The position numbers and the translations under genes were made by a program. The notes under the pieces are model-generated. The model ran no database searches and was not told the DNA's origin. It was given only the letters and a program-made list of their open reading frames with translations. A stretch of DNA of 64,000 nucleotides from Rhodocytophaga rosea. Its GTDB lineage: Bacteria > Bacteroidota > Bacteroidia > Cytophagales > 172606-1. The DNA lies in the NCBI RefSeq assembly GCF_010119975.1, contig NZ_CP048222.1, positions 6,548,501 through 6,612,500 on the forward strand, read 5' to 3'. This document shows, piece after piece, positions 8,852-17,829 of the stretch. Positions within the stretch are counted from its first letter, which is position 1; every line of letters begins with the position of its first letter.

Positions 8852-10000
8852 ATGAACAGACATACTTATTTGAAAGAAGCGGATAAAATCAGAGCCCATG
8901 CAGATAATGAATGTACAGATCTGCATGAAATTAGCTCTCCGCAGCGCTACCATTTTTTGCAGAGCAAAAGCACCAGAAATATTTTTCTGCCGGATCTGCA
9001 GACAGACGATGACATTTTCTTCCGGGAGCTGATGTTCCATACAGAACTGGCCATTAAAGACCAGGAACTTCCCTATGCCTACGAAAATCTGACAGTAAAA
9101 GGGAATACCTCTTTTTTAGAGGAAAACAAACCTGTTATCTATTGTACCTTTCACCTGGGTTCTTACCGCCTGATCAATTTCTTCCTGTACAAACACAAAA
9201 TCGATTATGCCTTAATGATCAGCCAGAAAACATTTGAAGCTGAAGAGCAACGCATTCATAGTATACACAAGAAGATAGAAGAAAAATATGCGCATTCTAT
9301 TCAATTCAAAGTGCTCAATGCCGAATCAGAAACGGTGGCCATGCAGATGATCAGGGAAGTAAGGAAAGGAAACAGTTTATTATTTTATATTGATGGCAAT
9401 ACCGGTGTAGGAGGCACAGACCGGAAAGACGATAAACTGGTCGCTATTGATTTTCTGGGCCAGACCCTGCTGGCACGCAAAGGAATTGCATTTTTGTCGC
9501 ATTACCTCAATATTCCGGTTATACCGGTTCTTTCCTACCGCAGAACAGTGGCCGAGCCTATCCTGGAATTCTTTGATCCCATTTATCCCACTCCGGAAAC
9601 AGACCGGGAAGCCTATTGTAAACAAACGACCCAGGAGATATGGAATATATTTGCTCGGTATCTGAAAAAATATCCTGAGCAATGGGAGGGATGGTTGTAT
9701 GCCAATCACTTTTTAAGCACTCCCGAACAAGGTACGTCCTATGCTGCTCCCATACCTATCGAAGACAATTCCTATTATACATTTGCCAGGAATAACTACA
9801 GCCTGTTTGCTAACCACCAGGGGCACTATCTGTATCACAACCAGACTACACATTGTATTAAAGTATCGGATTCTCTGTTTAAGTTTCTCAATAAAATTGA
9901 TCAGGATCATATTGATATTGAAGGGAAAAGCCTGAAAGGCTTGATCAGTGAAAGCCTGTTGAACAACCTGATTCAAACCAGTATTTTTGCCAAAGTATAA
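8852..10000 (+). CDS. Lysophospholipid-acyltransferase-like protein with C-terminal PqqD-like domain
   Basis: 382 residues. Residues about 90-295 match the LpxL/HtrB-like acyltransferase layout: VIYCTFHLGSYRLINFF, GNSLLFYIDGNTGVGG, an FLGQTLLARKGIAFLSHYLNIPVIPV segment ahead of YRR, and a PEQWEGWLYANHFL end. The catalytic box reads H101-LGSY-R106, where the family has H-x4-D/E, so the acidic partner is replaced by Arg. No membrane anchor is obvious. Residues about 305-382 form a second small domain (YYTFARNNYSLFANHQGHYL, CIKVSDSLFKFLNKID) that looks PqqD-like and may hold the leader peptide. Placed after the precursor and protease, it may acylate the peptide, or it may have lost acyl transfer and act otherwise. 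The family call is fairly sure and the substrate is inference. Confidence 0.75.
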   Translation: MNRHTYLKEADKIRAHADNECTDLHEISSPQRYHFLQSKSTRNIFLPDLQTDDDIFFRELMFHTELAIKDQELPYAYENLTVKGNTSFLEENKPVIYCTFHLGSYRLINFFLYKHKIDYALMISQKTFEAEEQRIHSIHKKIEEKYAHSIQFKVLNAESETVAMQMIREVRKGNSLLFYIDGNTGVGGTDRKDDKLVAIDFLGQTLLARKGIAFLSHYLNIPVIPVLSYRRTVAEPILEFFDPIYPTPETDREAYCKQTTQEIWNIFARYLKKYPEQWEGWLYANHFLSTPEQGTSYAAPIPIEDNSYYTFARNNYSLFANHQGHYLYHNQTTHCIKVSDSLFKFLNKIDQDHIDIEGKSLKGLISESLLNNLIQTSIFAKV

Positions 10001-10108
10001 GTTAGATCGAAAATTCCTCACCTGTTCATTCTTGTAAAATGAAAGGGCTTCAAGCGCAATTTTAGCAGACTCCCCTGAAGTCACTGATATTTTGGCTTGG
10101 ATCAGGTT

Positions 10109-11282
10109 CTACACTTTTATACCTTCTATCTTCACCCTCTTAACATTATCCTCCATATCCAGATCAATCAGCAGGTGATTGGGATCAATACCAGCACGGG
10201 CAAGCTGTTCTGGCACATGGAGGATGATTATTTGTTTGCCATAATTAATGCGGTGCTTTTGGAGATAGAGTACTTTTGCGGATGATCCGCGTTCTGCACG
10301 AGGCGCATATACTCCGATATCTATCCAGTCATGCATAGGTAGGTTCGTCTCTATACCGATGCTATCGACTGTCACTTTGCGTGTTTCCACTTCCAGGGTT
10401 ACTTGCCAGGTATCCTTTTCAGATTGCTTTGCAACTGCCTGTTTTGTCTCCAGTTCCCAGAAAGTGTTTGCTGCAAAAAGATCATGTACCAGATAGTGCA
10501 GCGAATCTGGCGTTACCGCCTGAATCTCTCTGTACAAATCAAGTGTCGTGGGCAGGGGAAGACTTGCAGCGCTGTATTTGGAAAGCATTTTCCGCAGTGC
10601 CTCATTCACCCGATCTTTGCCAATGTAATTCCTTAGCGCAAATAGCGCAAAAGGCCCCTTGCGGTAATTCATGAACGCATTATTTGCCCGGAGCAATGGA
10701 GGAGCCGCACGGGAACGGGGAATTTCATATTCCTGCCGCATCTGGAACAAATAACGGAGCAAATGCTGATTACCCAGGGTTTTCTCCACTACTTGCATGG
10801 CTGAGTACGTTGCTAGGCTTTCGACAAGTAAACCTGCTCCTTCAACCGAAGCGGGTGCAGGGAAAAGCCCCACCACTGGTACGCTACCTCATGTGCCATA
10901 ATATGGTGGGGGAGGTCAAGCCCATCCGGTTTTGGATTCATCAGTGAATATCCTTCCTGATAATCAATCGTCATAGCCTCAGCATGCATGGCACGGCCAG
11001 GACCGGGGTGCTCCAGAACTCGAAAGTGACTATATGGATAAGAACCAAATTCTTGGTCGCAGTATCGCCAGCAACAACTCCACTGATAATAAGCCATATG
11101 GTACTGCCGAAAATAGTAAAGAAGGCAATGGTGTCAGGTGCATTCAGGTACGTTCCATCTGGAAGGGTAACCATTCTCAGGATTGTAAACCCAAATAGAA
11201 AGAATACAACGAATAGCATCCAGGTAGAAACATAACGCAGCTGATACCTGACCTCAAACCTACATATCTCCTGAAACTTCAT
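10109..11282 (-). pseudogene. Decayed tandem copy of the ABC permease-M1 aminopeptidase gene
   Basis: Three open pieces in different frames line up with the intact neighbour at 11260-14880. 10971-11282 matches only its first about 95 residues (MKFQEICRFEVRYQLRY, then FAIL-type membrane segments). 10813-11097 picks up directly at the aminopeptidase active-site region, and 10109-10876 gives the C-terminal about 250 residues. So roughly 800 internal codons (most of the permease and the front of the peptidase) are deleted and two frameshifts follow. The zinc motif reads HEVAYQWW where the intact copy has HEMGHQWW, so the second His ligand is gone. Its start overlaps the stop of the intact gene by 23 bases, showing it was once the next cistron of the operon. 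Confidence 0.85.
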
Positions 11283-14200
11283 AGCTTATTTCTTCAATGT
11301 TATCGCCTTCTTCCCAGTCGAGCAGGTTGTACGGATCAATTCCGCCACGCGCCGGCTTGTGCGGCAATTGTACGGTGATCGTTTGAGTACCAGAGCGGAT
11401 AAAGTGCTTCTGTACGTAGAGCGGCTTTCCCAGCATTTCGCCTGGCTCCGCAGGAGCGAAGATTCCGATTTCTACCCACTCATTCACCGGCATTTTGGTT
11501 TCTACGCCAGCGCTATCAGTTATAGTCTTATGTGCTTCCACTTCGAAAGTTACTTGCCAGGTACCTGCTGCCGTTTGCTTTGCGGAGGCTTTTTTTGTGT
11601 CAAATTTCCAGAAGGTGTTCTTCTCAAAGAGGTCGCTCAGCAGGGGTTTGAGTGAGTCCGGACTAACCACCTGTAACTCGTGGTATAGGTCGTTTGTCGT
11701 GGCCGGAGCAAATGCTTTTTTCTCTAGTAGGATACGCAGTGCTTTGTTCACCTTAGCCTCACCTACATACTCACTGAGCGCGTGCATAGCATAAGGGCCT
11801 TTTCGGTAGTTGGTCCAGGGGTCCATGGCACGGAGTAGCGGAAGTCCAGTGTGGATAGGTGGCCAAGGGTTCGGTTCCCGCATGAAACTCATGAACCGCC
11901 GTAGCGCTTCCCGGCCCTTTACATTCTTCACGAGCTGCATCGCCGAATACCAGGCGAGGCTTTCAGAGAGTACACCTCCTCCTTCAGCAAAAGCCGGCTT
12001 AAGCTGCCCACCCCACCACTGATGTCCCATCTCGTGCGCCACAATCTCAAATATCGCGTCGAAACCATCGCCTTGTGGATCAAGCAGAAAGAAGCCTTCT
12101 CCGCCGGTAATAACACCACTTCCATCAACGCCCATACCAAAAAAATTGCCGGGTTGCTCAACAATTTGCAGGAATTGAAACGGATAGGGACCAAACTGTG
12201 CTGAATAGTATTCTAAAGACTTTCGTATGCCTCGCAGCAAGCGTTCAAGATGCTGCTTGTGGCCTGGGTAAACAAATACCTGAATATCGACATGTTCCCA
12301 TCTTTCCCGGTGAACCGCGTAATTGGCAGAGAAGAAGACATCCATTCCGCTGATGGGTACGTTGCTGGCATAATGAAAGTAGCTACGATCAGCTTCGCTC
12401 CACGTGCGGCGCAGCTCACCCGGAGCAACTCCTACCTGACCGGCGCTGGTTCCAACAATTGCTTCGAATGTAGCAGGAGCACTCATCGCCAGATGTGGAT
12501 CGATGTCGCCAGGAGGAGGGAGGGTGACCTGCCTTGGCAGGCCGTGCTTGCGACGGTCTTCTGCACTCCACAGTTCGCGCATCGGCTGGTATCCAATAAC
12601 CGGCAGTGCGCTGCCAGTGAAGTAAGTGCCATTTTCTACAATCGCCTGGCCCGCTCCGTTGCTGCGAAGACCCGTGTTTCGAAAACCACGTGGCTCGAAC
12701 TGTACATCAAAGTCCAGTCTCAGTGAGTCTCCAGGCTGGAGTGGCTCTTCCAGTGCATAGATGTGGTGGCCCAGCTTTTCATCAGCTATCACCAGTCTGG
12801 CGGGCCGATCAAACTTTATGCGTGTTTCCACATAGAATGCAGGCTCCAGATGCACAGAATCGATAGGCATATTGCTTCGGTTAACAAGGTGATAGCTTCC
12901 GCGTATCGTTGCTGCACTGCGCTCAGGATAGATCTCAATCTGAAGATTCGTGTGCAAACGCACTGGCTGCGGCTTATCCTCGTATTTCCCGTATTGCTGC
13001 TCATAGTCTGCCCTGTGTTGCACCAGTTCATTATCGGTGATGTACTCGTTCAGTACATTTGTGTTGTAGAAGATGAAACCGCCGAGGCTGAGTATGAGGC
13101 CGACTGTGAGAATGGTGAACACGGCAGTTGAGCGGTTAAAGCGATTCTGTGCAACGTGAAGCCGTATACCGAAACCGGACTCCTTACCCCGCATCCATAG
13201 CAGCTTCGTCAGGAGGGCCAACAGCAGCGCCCATGCTACCCAATAGAGTTTAAACCACAGCCACGGACCAATAGATCCACCGAAGCCACGCATGTCTGTA
13301 AATGACCATGCCGGACCTGCGCTGTAGACGAGAAGGTGATGGTGAATGCCAAGGTATCCCGAGAAAATCATGAGGAGATACACGATTAGGGAGGCTAGCT
13401 GCCCAAGGTATTTTTGGTTCACAAGTACCTGAATTGCAAATGCAAGCATGGCAAAGAGTAGATACTCTGGAAGCTGAAAACCGAACAGGAGCACCATGTA
13501 CTGTGGAATCTTGAAGTCGTAATATCCTTTACTCACCTGAGTAATTATTCCTGCAGCCGTCAGCATTGCCATCAATGCTGCCAGCACAAGGCACAGCCCA
13601 AAGTATTTGCCAAAGAAAAGCACCCACTCGGGTACTGGTGTTGCATCTACGTTTTCATGCAGCTGCGCATCACGTTCACGCCAGAGGAGTTCTCCGGTTA
13701 AAAAAATGATGATCAGTGGCACCATCACCCAATAGTTAAGCGGATCTGTGATCGGGAATGTGAGATACCTTGAGATAATTTCAACCGTTCGTGGCAATAG
13801 CGGTACGCCCCATTGCTGCAACTCGATCTGCATCATCAGGATGAGCATCACCGGGAATGCTACGAGCAGGAACAGTCCGGGCAGGCTTGTTGCGATCATC
13901 CGGAAAGATGACCATGTAATAGCCAGCATTTGCTGCAGATGTGCCTTGAAGTTGAATGACTGACGCGCCATTGGGATAGTCATTCTGATTCGTGCAGCCG
14001 AATCAGAATCGGCTGTTGGTGCTATTCTGTTGAACCGCAGCCGCAGCCTGCTCACCAGATCCGTTGCTGTGCGATGTTCAAAGCGAAAACGCAAATAAAT
14101 AAATGTGAGTATGAGCAGCGAGATACTGATCCATAGAATGCGGTTGAACAGCATAGATCCTTCGAGCGTAAACATGCGGACGTTTTTCTCAACGATTGTC

Positions 14201-14880
14201 CAGTTTGACATCATTTCATTCATGATGGCGAATACACCGATGGGGTCTGTTAACAGAGCAATTTCAGGTTTTGCTAATTTCGATAGCCACAAAAAGAGCG
14301 TTACCGGATAAGAAAGGAAGAATAGGCCGAAACTGCCCACATACGCCGCCATCGGTCGACCGGTCAGCAGCGATGCCGAGAACTGCACCGTTGTGGCGAT
14401 GAGCACGTTTGGCAGCGCAATGAAGCTGTATGCAGCCAGGTAAGCAGCTGGCCGGAACGGACCGACAATATCTGGATTAGCGCCAGGGCCATAAACAGCT
14501 AGAAGGCTCCCTATCTGTACACAGAGAAGGATCAAGGCATGGAGGGTCAGGGCTGCCAGGAACCGCCCGCCCAGATAGATGGCTTTGTTGACTGGGGTGG
14601 TATAGGTAAGCGGATAAATGCTTGTATACACATCCCGTGCCGCTGCTTCGCCTGCGATTGGTGGTGCCAGCAAAAGCCAGATCTGACAGCTGAATACCGT
14701 CACTGTGGTAATAATGAATGGAGAATTCAGAATGAAGTCCTGGGGAAGCGTCACGGGTACTATTGCCACTCTCGTGCTCATCAATGCGAATAAGAGCAGC
14801 CCAGCCATGCAGAGCCACGGCCAGGGACAGCGTATCTGGTAGGCAAACTCAAAGCGAAAAATTTCCCTTAAATTCATCAT
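11260..14880 (-). CDS. ABC-2-type permease fused to M1 family aminopeptidase
   Basis: 1206 residues. Residues 1 to about 590 hold many hydrophobic helices in two ABC-2-like blocks (EIFRFEFAYQIR at the start, then a second set near 330-590). Residues about 640-1200 are a gluzincin peptidase of family M1: HEMGHQWW near 945 binds zinc with HExxH, and the Glu of LSESLAWYSA downstream is the third ligand. This fused family occurs in Bacteroidota beside a dedicated ATPase. It probably exports or processes peptides across the inner membrane, with the peptidase domain outside; the substrate is unknown. Its ATG overlaps the ATPase stop (ATGA), a sign of translational coupling. By eye the GC content is clearly higher than in neighbouring genes, which suggests transfer. 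Confidence 0.9.
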   Translation of the reverse strand: MMNLREIFRFEFAYQIRCPWPWLCMAGLLLFALMSTRVAIVPVTLPQDFILNSPFIITTVTVFSCQIWLLLAPPIAGEAAARDVYTSIYPLTYTTPVNKAIYLGGRFLAALTLHALILLCVQIGSLLAVYGPGANPDIVGPFRPAAYLAAYSFIALPNVLIATTVQFSASLLTGRPMAAYVGSFGLFFLSYPVTLFLWLSKLAKPEIALLTDPIGVFAIMNEMMSNWTIVEKNVRMFTLEGSMLFNRILWISISLLILTFIYLRFRFEHRTATDLVSRLRLRFNRIAPTADSDSAARIRMTIPMARQSFNFKAHLQQMLAITWSSFRMIATSLPGLFLLVAFPVMLILMMQIELQQWGVPLLPRTVEIISRYLTFPITDPLNYWVMVPLIIIFLTGELLWRERDAQLHENVDATPVPEWVLFFGKYFGLCLVLAALMAMLTAAGIITQVSKGYYDFKIPQYMVLLFGFQLPEYLLFAMLAFAIQVLVNQKYLGQLASLIVYLLMIFSGYLGIHHHLLVYSAGPAWSFTDMRGFGGSIGPWLWFKLYWVAWALLLALLTKLLWMRGKESGFGIRLHVAQNRFNRSTAVFTILTVGLILSLGGFIFYNTNVLNEYITDNELVQHRADYEQQYGKYEDKPQPVRLHTNLQIEIYPERSAATIRGSYHLVNRSNMPIDSVHLEPAFYVETRIKFDRPARLVIADEKLGHHIYALEEPLQPGDSLRLDFDVQFEPRGFRNTGLRSNGAGQAIVENGTYFTGSALPVIGYQPMRELWSAEDRRKHGLPRQVTLPPPGDIDPHLAMSAPATFEAIVGTSAGQVGVAPGELRRTWSEADRSYFHYASNVPISGMDVFFSANYAVHRERWEHVDIQVFVYPGHKQHLERLLRGIRKSLEYYSAQFGPYPFQFLQIVEQPGNFFGMGVDGSGVITGGEGFFLLDPQGDGFDAIFEIVAHEMGHQWWGGQLKPAFAEGGGVLSESLAWYSAMQLVKNVKGREALRRFMSFMREPNPWPPIHTGLPLLRAMDPWTNYRKGPYAMHALSEYVGEAKVNKALRILLEKKAFAPATTNDLYHELQVVSPDSLKPLLSDLFEKNTFWKFDTKKASAKQTAAGTWQVTFEVEAHKTITDSAGVETKMPVNEWVEIGIFAPAEPGEMLGKPLYVQKHFIRSGTQTITVQLPHKPARGGIDPYNLLDWEEGDNIEEISYEVSGDM

Positions 14881-15770
14881 GCGACCGCTGTTTTCCGGTT
14901 TCCAATATGGCCTGCCATGGTACTGAAGTAAACATCTTCCAGGTCAGGCTGCACCAGGTCAAAATCACCGGGTACTTCTTCGCTGTATACATGCACGACT
15001 GTGCGTCCGCTCAGCAGTTTGGTAGAAATGATCGTATACTCATGCTCCATCTGGGGTAAAGCACTTTTCTCTATAATTTTCTGCCAGATCTTCCCTTTCA
15101 GCCTCTGCATTGCCTTCAATGGTTCAACCTCGTGCAAGATCTCGCCTTTGTTGATGATGGCCATCCGCGTGCAGAGCTCACTTACATCTTCTACAATATG
15201 GGTGGAAAGGATTACAACACTGTTCTCGCCCAGTTCACTTAATAGATTCAGAAAGCGTACACGCTCAGCAGGATCAAGACCGGCCGTTGGTTCATCCACA
15301 ATCATTAGTTTTGGATTTCCCAGCAATGCTACTGCGACACCGAATCGCTGACGCATACCACCGGAATATCCTCCCAGCTTTTGTTTGCGTACATCCCAAA
15401 GATTGGTTTGACGGAGGAGCGCCTCAACAACTTCCTTACGTGCGCTGCGTGAGATAATTCCCTTGAGTATGGCGAAATGATCTAAAAGATTTTCGGCACT
15501 CACTTTCGGATAGACACCGAATTCCTGTGGCAGATAGCCCAGTGTTTTGCGTACCTCCTCTTTCTGTTTTACTACATCTATTGTATCGAGATGGACTTCG
15601 CCCTGATCAGGTTCCTGTAAGGTAGCAAGTATGCGCATCAATGTGGATTTACCAGCTCCATTAGGCCCCAGAAGGCCATACATGCCATTGGGAATAAAGA
15701 GCGATACGTTTTTTAGTGCCTGAACACCATTAGGATAGGTTTTTGAGAGATTAGTAATTTGTAGTTTCAT
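14877..15770 (-). CDS. ABC transporter ATP-binding protein
   Basis: 297 residues from the ATG at 15770 (MKLQITNLSKTYPNG). ATGs at 15791 and 15890 are in frame but would put non-family residues ahead of the first strand. Walker A is GPNGAGKST, the Q-loop lies in YLPQEFGVYP, the ABC signature is YSGGMRQRFGVA, Walker B is LMIVDEPTAGLDP and the switch His is in STHIVED. A C-terminal extension of about 80 residues is typical of ATPases paired with ABC-2 permeases. It energises the permease-peptidase encoded immediately downstream with a 4-base overlap. A 17-bp palindrome at 15832-15848 lies about 60 bases before the start and is a likely operator. Confidence 0.93.
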   Translation of the reverse strand: MKLQITNLSKTYPNGVQALKNVSLFIPNGMYGLLGPNGAGKSTLMRILATLQEPDQGEVHLDTIDVVKQKEEVRKTLGYLPQEFGVYPKVSAENLLDHFAILKGIISRSARKEVVEALLRQTNLWDVRKQKLGGYSGGMRQRFGVAVALLGNPKLMIVDEPTAGLDPAERVRFLNLLSELGENSVVILSTHIVEDVSELCTRMAIINKGEILHEVEPLKAMQRLKGKIWQKIIEKSALPQMEHEYTIISTKLLSGRTVVHVYSEEVPGDFDLVQPDLEDVYFSTMAGHIGNRKTAVA

Positions 15771-15831
15771 TTGCGCGGCATTAGTAAGCATAGCTCTGGT
15801 GTTATGAACTTTATTTGTTTTGATTGAAAGA

Positions 15832-15848
15832 ACTTTGAAATTCAAAGT
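15832..15848 (-). promoter_or_regulatory. 17-bp palindrome, probable operator of the ABC operon
   Basis: ACTTTGAAATTCAAAGT is a perfect inverted repeat around a central base. On the minus strand it overlaps TTACTTTG, a 7-of-8 match to the TAnnTTTG -7 box, about 60 bases upstream of the ATPase start. A near-identical copy sits at 17567-17583 in the same relation to a -7 box. Confidence 0.6.
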
Positions 15849-15941
15849 AATTATGTAAAAAGATAGGCTAATTCTACTGTCCTCTGGCATCGGTAATGAA
15901 TGCCAAAAAAAGCGAATACCCTTTCTTATAGCTCTGTTTCT

Positions 15942-17183
15942 TTATTTAAATCCGAATAAAAATGGAAATAGAAATGTCACGATAATTGTCCATAGGAAGT
16001 AAACAGGCAGGTAGAAGGCAATGGCTCTTCCGACATCAGTTATGTCACCTTTCCTAGAAGGTATCCTGAAAAGTTGTATTGTTACCAACAAAAGGTTTAT
16101 TAAAATTAACACATTGCCACCAAGAACCGCAGCTCTATTGGGTGTAATTCCCCACTCTGAAATCCGGAACAAGATTGCAGACAGTGCAATACCATTCACA
16201 GTTATAGTTACAACAGATAGTAGAAAAAGTACCCAGATTTCTGCACGGCTTTTCGTCTTGGATGTTCCGGCAACAGAAAAGAAAATGATAGCCATCACAC
16301 CAATTAATAAGGCATTAAAAATCAGTAAAAACTCCCGGTCATTATAGGGGTCTTTTCCCGAATAAACGATGGCTATGAGATAAATGATGAGCATTACTAC
16401 TACCAGTGGGCTGAAGATTCTGGCAATTACCGGCGAAACTTTACCCACTAACTGTGGATTAGTCTGGGTAAGATAGGTACCAACAATGGGTGCTGCAGGA
16501 AGACCGAAAACGACAATATTTTCGAAATAAAACTTTTCAATATGAAAGCCAATCAGCGAGAAAAGACCAATCGTTACGCCGGTCATAATTCCGCCCGCTA
16601 TCCCGATAAGAGTGGTCATAACCACCAGATCCCCGTTATACTTTAAAAAGCCAAGACGCTTCTCCTCGCTGTTTTTTACATCACCAACAAAAGCAAATCC
16701 TAAGACCGACCATAGAAATAAGACTAAATGAATACAAGATAAAATTAAAGTATCACTATTCTGATTAGCCGGGAGGAAATTGATAAATAGCAGACCAATG
16801 AGGGTTAGACCCATTATGAAAGCGATTTTACTTATTGATAATTGGTTCTTCCAGGCAAAGTAAGCTGATAGTGCCGGGAAAATAATAAAACCGATATTTC
16901 TGGGATAAAAAAAATCTTCGGCAATACCAAAAAATGCCGGCAGTTTTGCGATAAGACCTGCCATTAGCGAAACAATGATTATAAATACCAGGTCGTTGCG
17001 GGTACCCCAGGAAATTTCTTCGCTGGTGTAATTTAGCCGTTCATACCAAAAGCTAACAAGGGTATTGTTATTAAGCTCAGGATACAAAGCTTTAAAGGTG
17101 CGCTTAAAAGTTGGTTTATCTGTTCGATACAACCTTTCAAGCTGACCGGGATTGTCGAGATTTGATAGAATTTCTTCTTTCAT
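15942..17183 (-). CDS. Polytopic membrane protein, DUF4153-like
   Basis: 413 residues. A soluble N-terminal stretch of about 60 residues (LDNPGQLERLYRTDKPTFKR, a PELNNNTLVSFWYERLNY segment) is followed by about ten to eleven hydrophobic helices. The segment RISEWGITPNRAAVLGGNVLILINLL near 345-370 is the signature region of DUF4153 membrane proteins. Function is unknown in the family. It lies 172 bases upstream of the ABC operon on the same strand, but the palindromic operator lies between them, so it is probably a separate transcript. No catalytic motif is visible. Confidence 0.8.
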   Translation of the reverse strand: MKEEILSNLDNPGQLERLYRTDKPTFKRTFKALYPELNNNTLVSFWYERLNYTSEEISWGTRNDLVFIIIVSLMAGLIAKLPAFFGIAEDFFYPRNIGFIIFPALSAYFAWKNQLSISKIAFIMGLTLIGLLFINFLPANQNSDTLILSCIHLVLFLWSVLGFAFVGDVKNSEEKRLGFLKYNGDLVVMTTLIGIAGGIMTGVTIGLFSLIGFHIEKFYFENIVVFGLPAAPIVGTYLTQTNPQLVGKVSPVIARIFSPLVVVMLIIYLIAIVYSGKDPYNDREFLLIFNALLIGVMAIIFFSVAGTSKTKSRAEIWVLFLLSVVTITVNGIALSAILFRISEWGITPNRAAVLGGNVLILINLLLVTIQLFRIPSRKGDITDVGRAIAFYLPVYFLWTIIVTFLFPFLFGFK

Positions 17184-17380
17184 AAAACAGTGTAATTAAA
17201 TAGCATTTATTTTGCTAATATTTAAGATCTATTGATTTTAAGTATAATTTCTAACTACATCCGTGTTACTAATCTGAACACAGGAGGTAAGAGAATATTC
17301 AGGTTGCATGTAATCTGTTTTTTAATGCAATTAGATGGCTTAACCTGACTGCCATCTGTTGCATCCGAACATTGCTTCCT

Positions 17381-17575
17381 TCATTGTATTAAAATCGAGC
17401 CTATCGTTATCACCAGCGCCGACATACATATTGCCAAGCTGATCTTGTTTTTCAAATTCTTTATGCAAACCACTCCGGACAATCCATAAAAGTGACAGAT
17501 TTTTAAAGAACCATTCATTATAGAAAGTATATCAGCTTTATTAAAATGTATAATGTTATAAAAAGTACTTTGCAT
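17381..17575 (-). pseudogene. Possible truncated FtsX/MacB-type ABC permease remnant
   Basis: A short open frame downstream of a good promoter. Its last about 40 residues (VVCIKNLKNKISLAICMSAL, then VITIGSILIQ) resemble the beginning of FtsX-like permeases, which typically read xFRNLxKNKxxSxINIxGLAIGI. The frame stops immediately afterwards and nothing permease-like continues. I read it as the start of a deleted ABC permease gene; this rests on one short stretch and is weak. Confidence 0.3.
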
Positions 17576-17608
17576 TTCAAAGTTAAAATAAATAATATAT
17601 TTATGCAA
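17567..17608 (-). promoter_or_regulatory. Promoter with overlapping palindromic operator
   Basis: On the minus strand a TTG (17608-17606) is followed after 20 bases by TAACTTTG (17585-17578), a full match to the Bacteroidota TTG/TAnnTTTG promoter. The palindrome ACTTTGCATTTCAAAGT (17567-17583) overlaps the -7 box and start site. It shares both 6-bp arms with the copy at 15832-15848, so one repressor could serve both. Confidence 0.55.
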
Positions 17609-17829
17609 GCGTTGCCGGAATTATCGGTGTATGATATAGAGACTTTTTAGGAGAGTTTACACAACAAAGATGGTAATTAAATAAAGTCATTAAAATAACT
17701 GAGGCCCTCTCAAATTTAGGACAGCGCTAGAGTGGGGAAACCGGATGCCATGTGATAAATGGCATTTCCTCAAATACATTATTTCAAAAATACTTTAAGT
17801 CCACTGATAGTAGTATCCACTATTATTGT

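Noticed and set aside
10971-11282. An independent small membrane protein
   Set aside because: Its sequence lines up with the start of the intact permease gene next to it and runs into the remnant of the same gene.
12250-12726. A 158-codon open frame antisense to the aminopeptidase domain
   Set aside because: Shadow of a GC-rich gene; no start context or recognisable protein.
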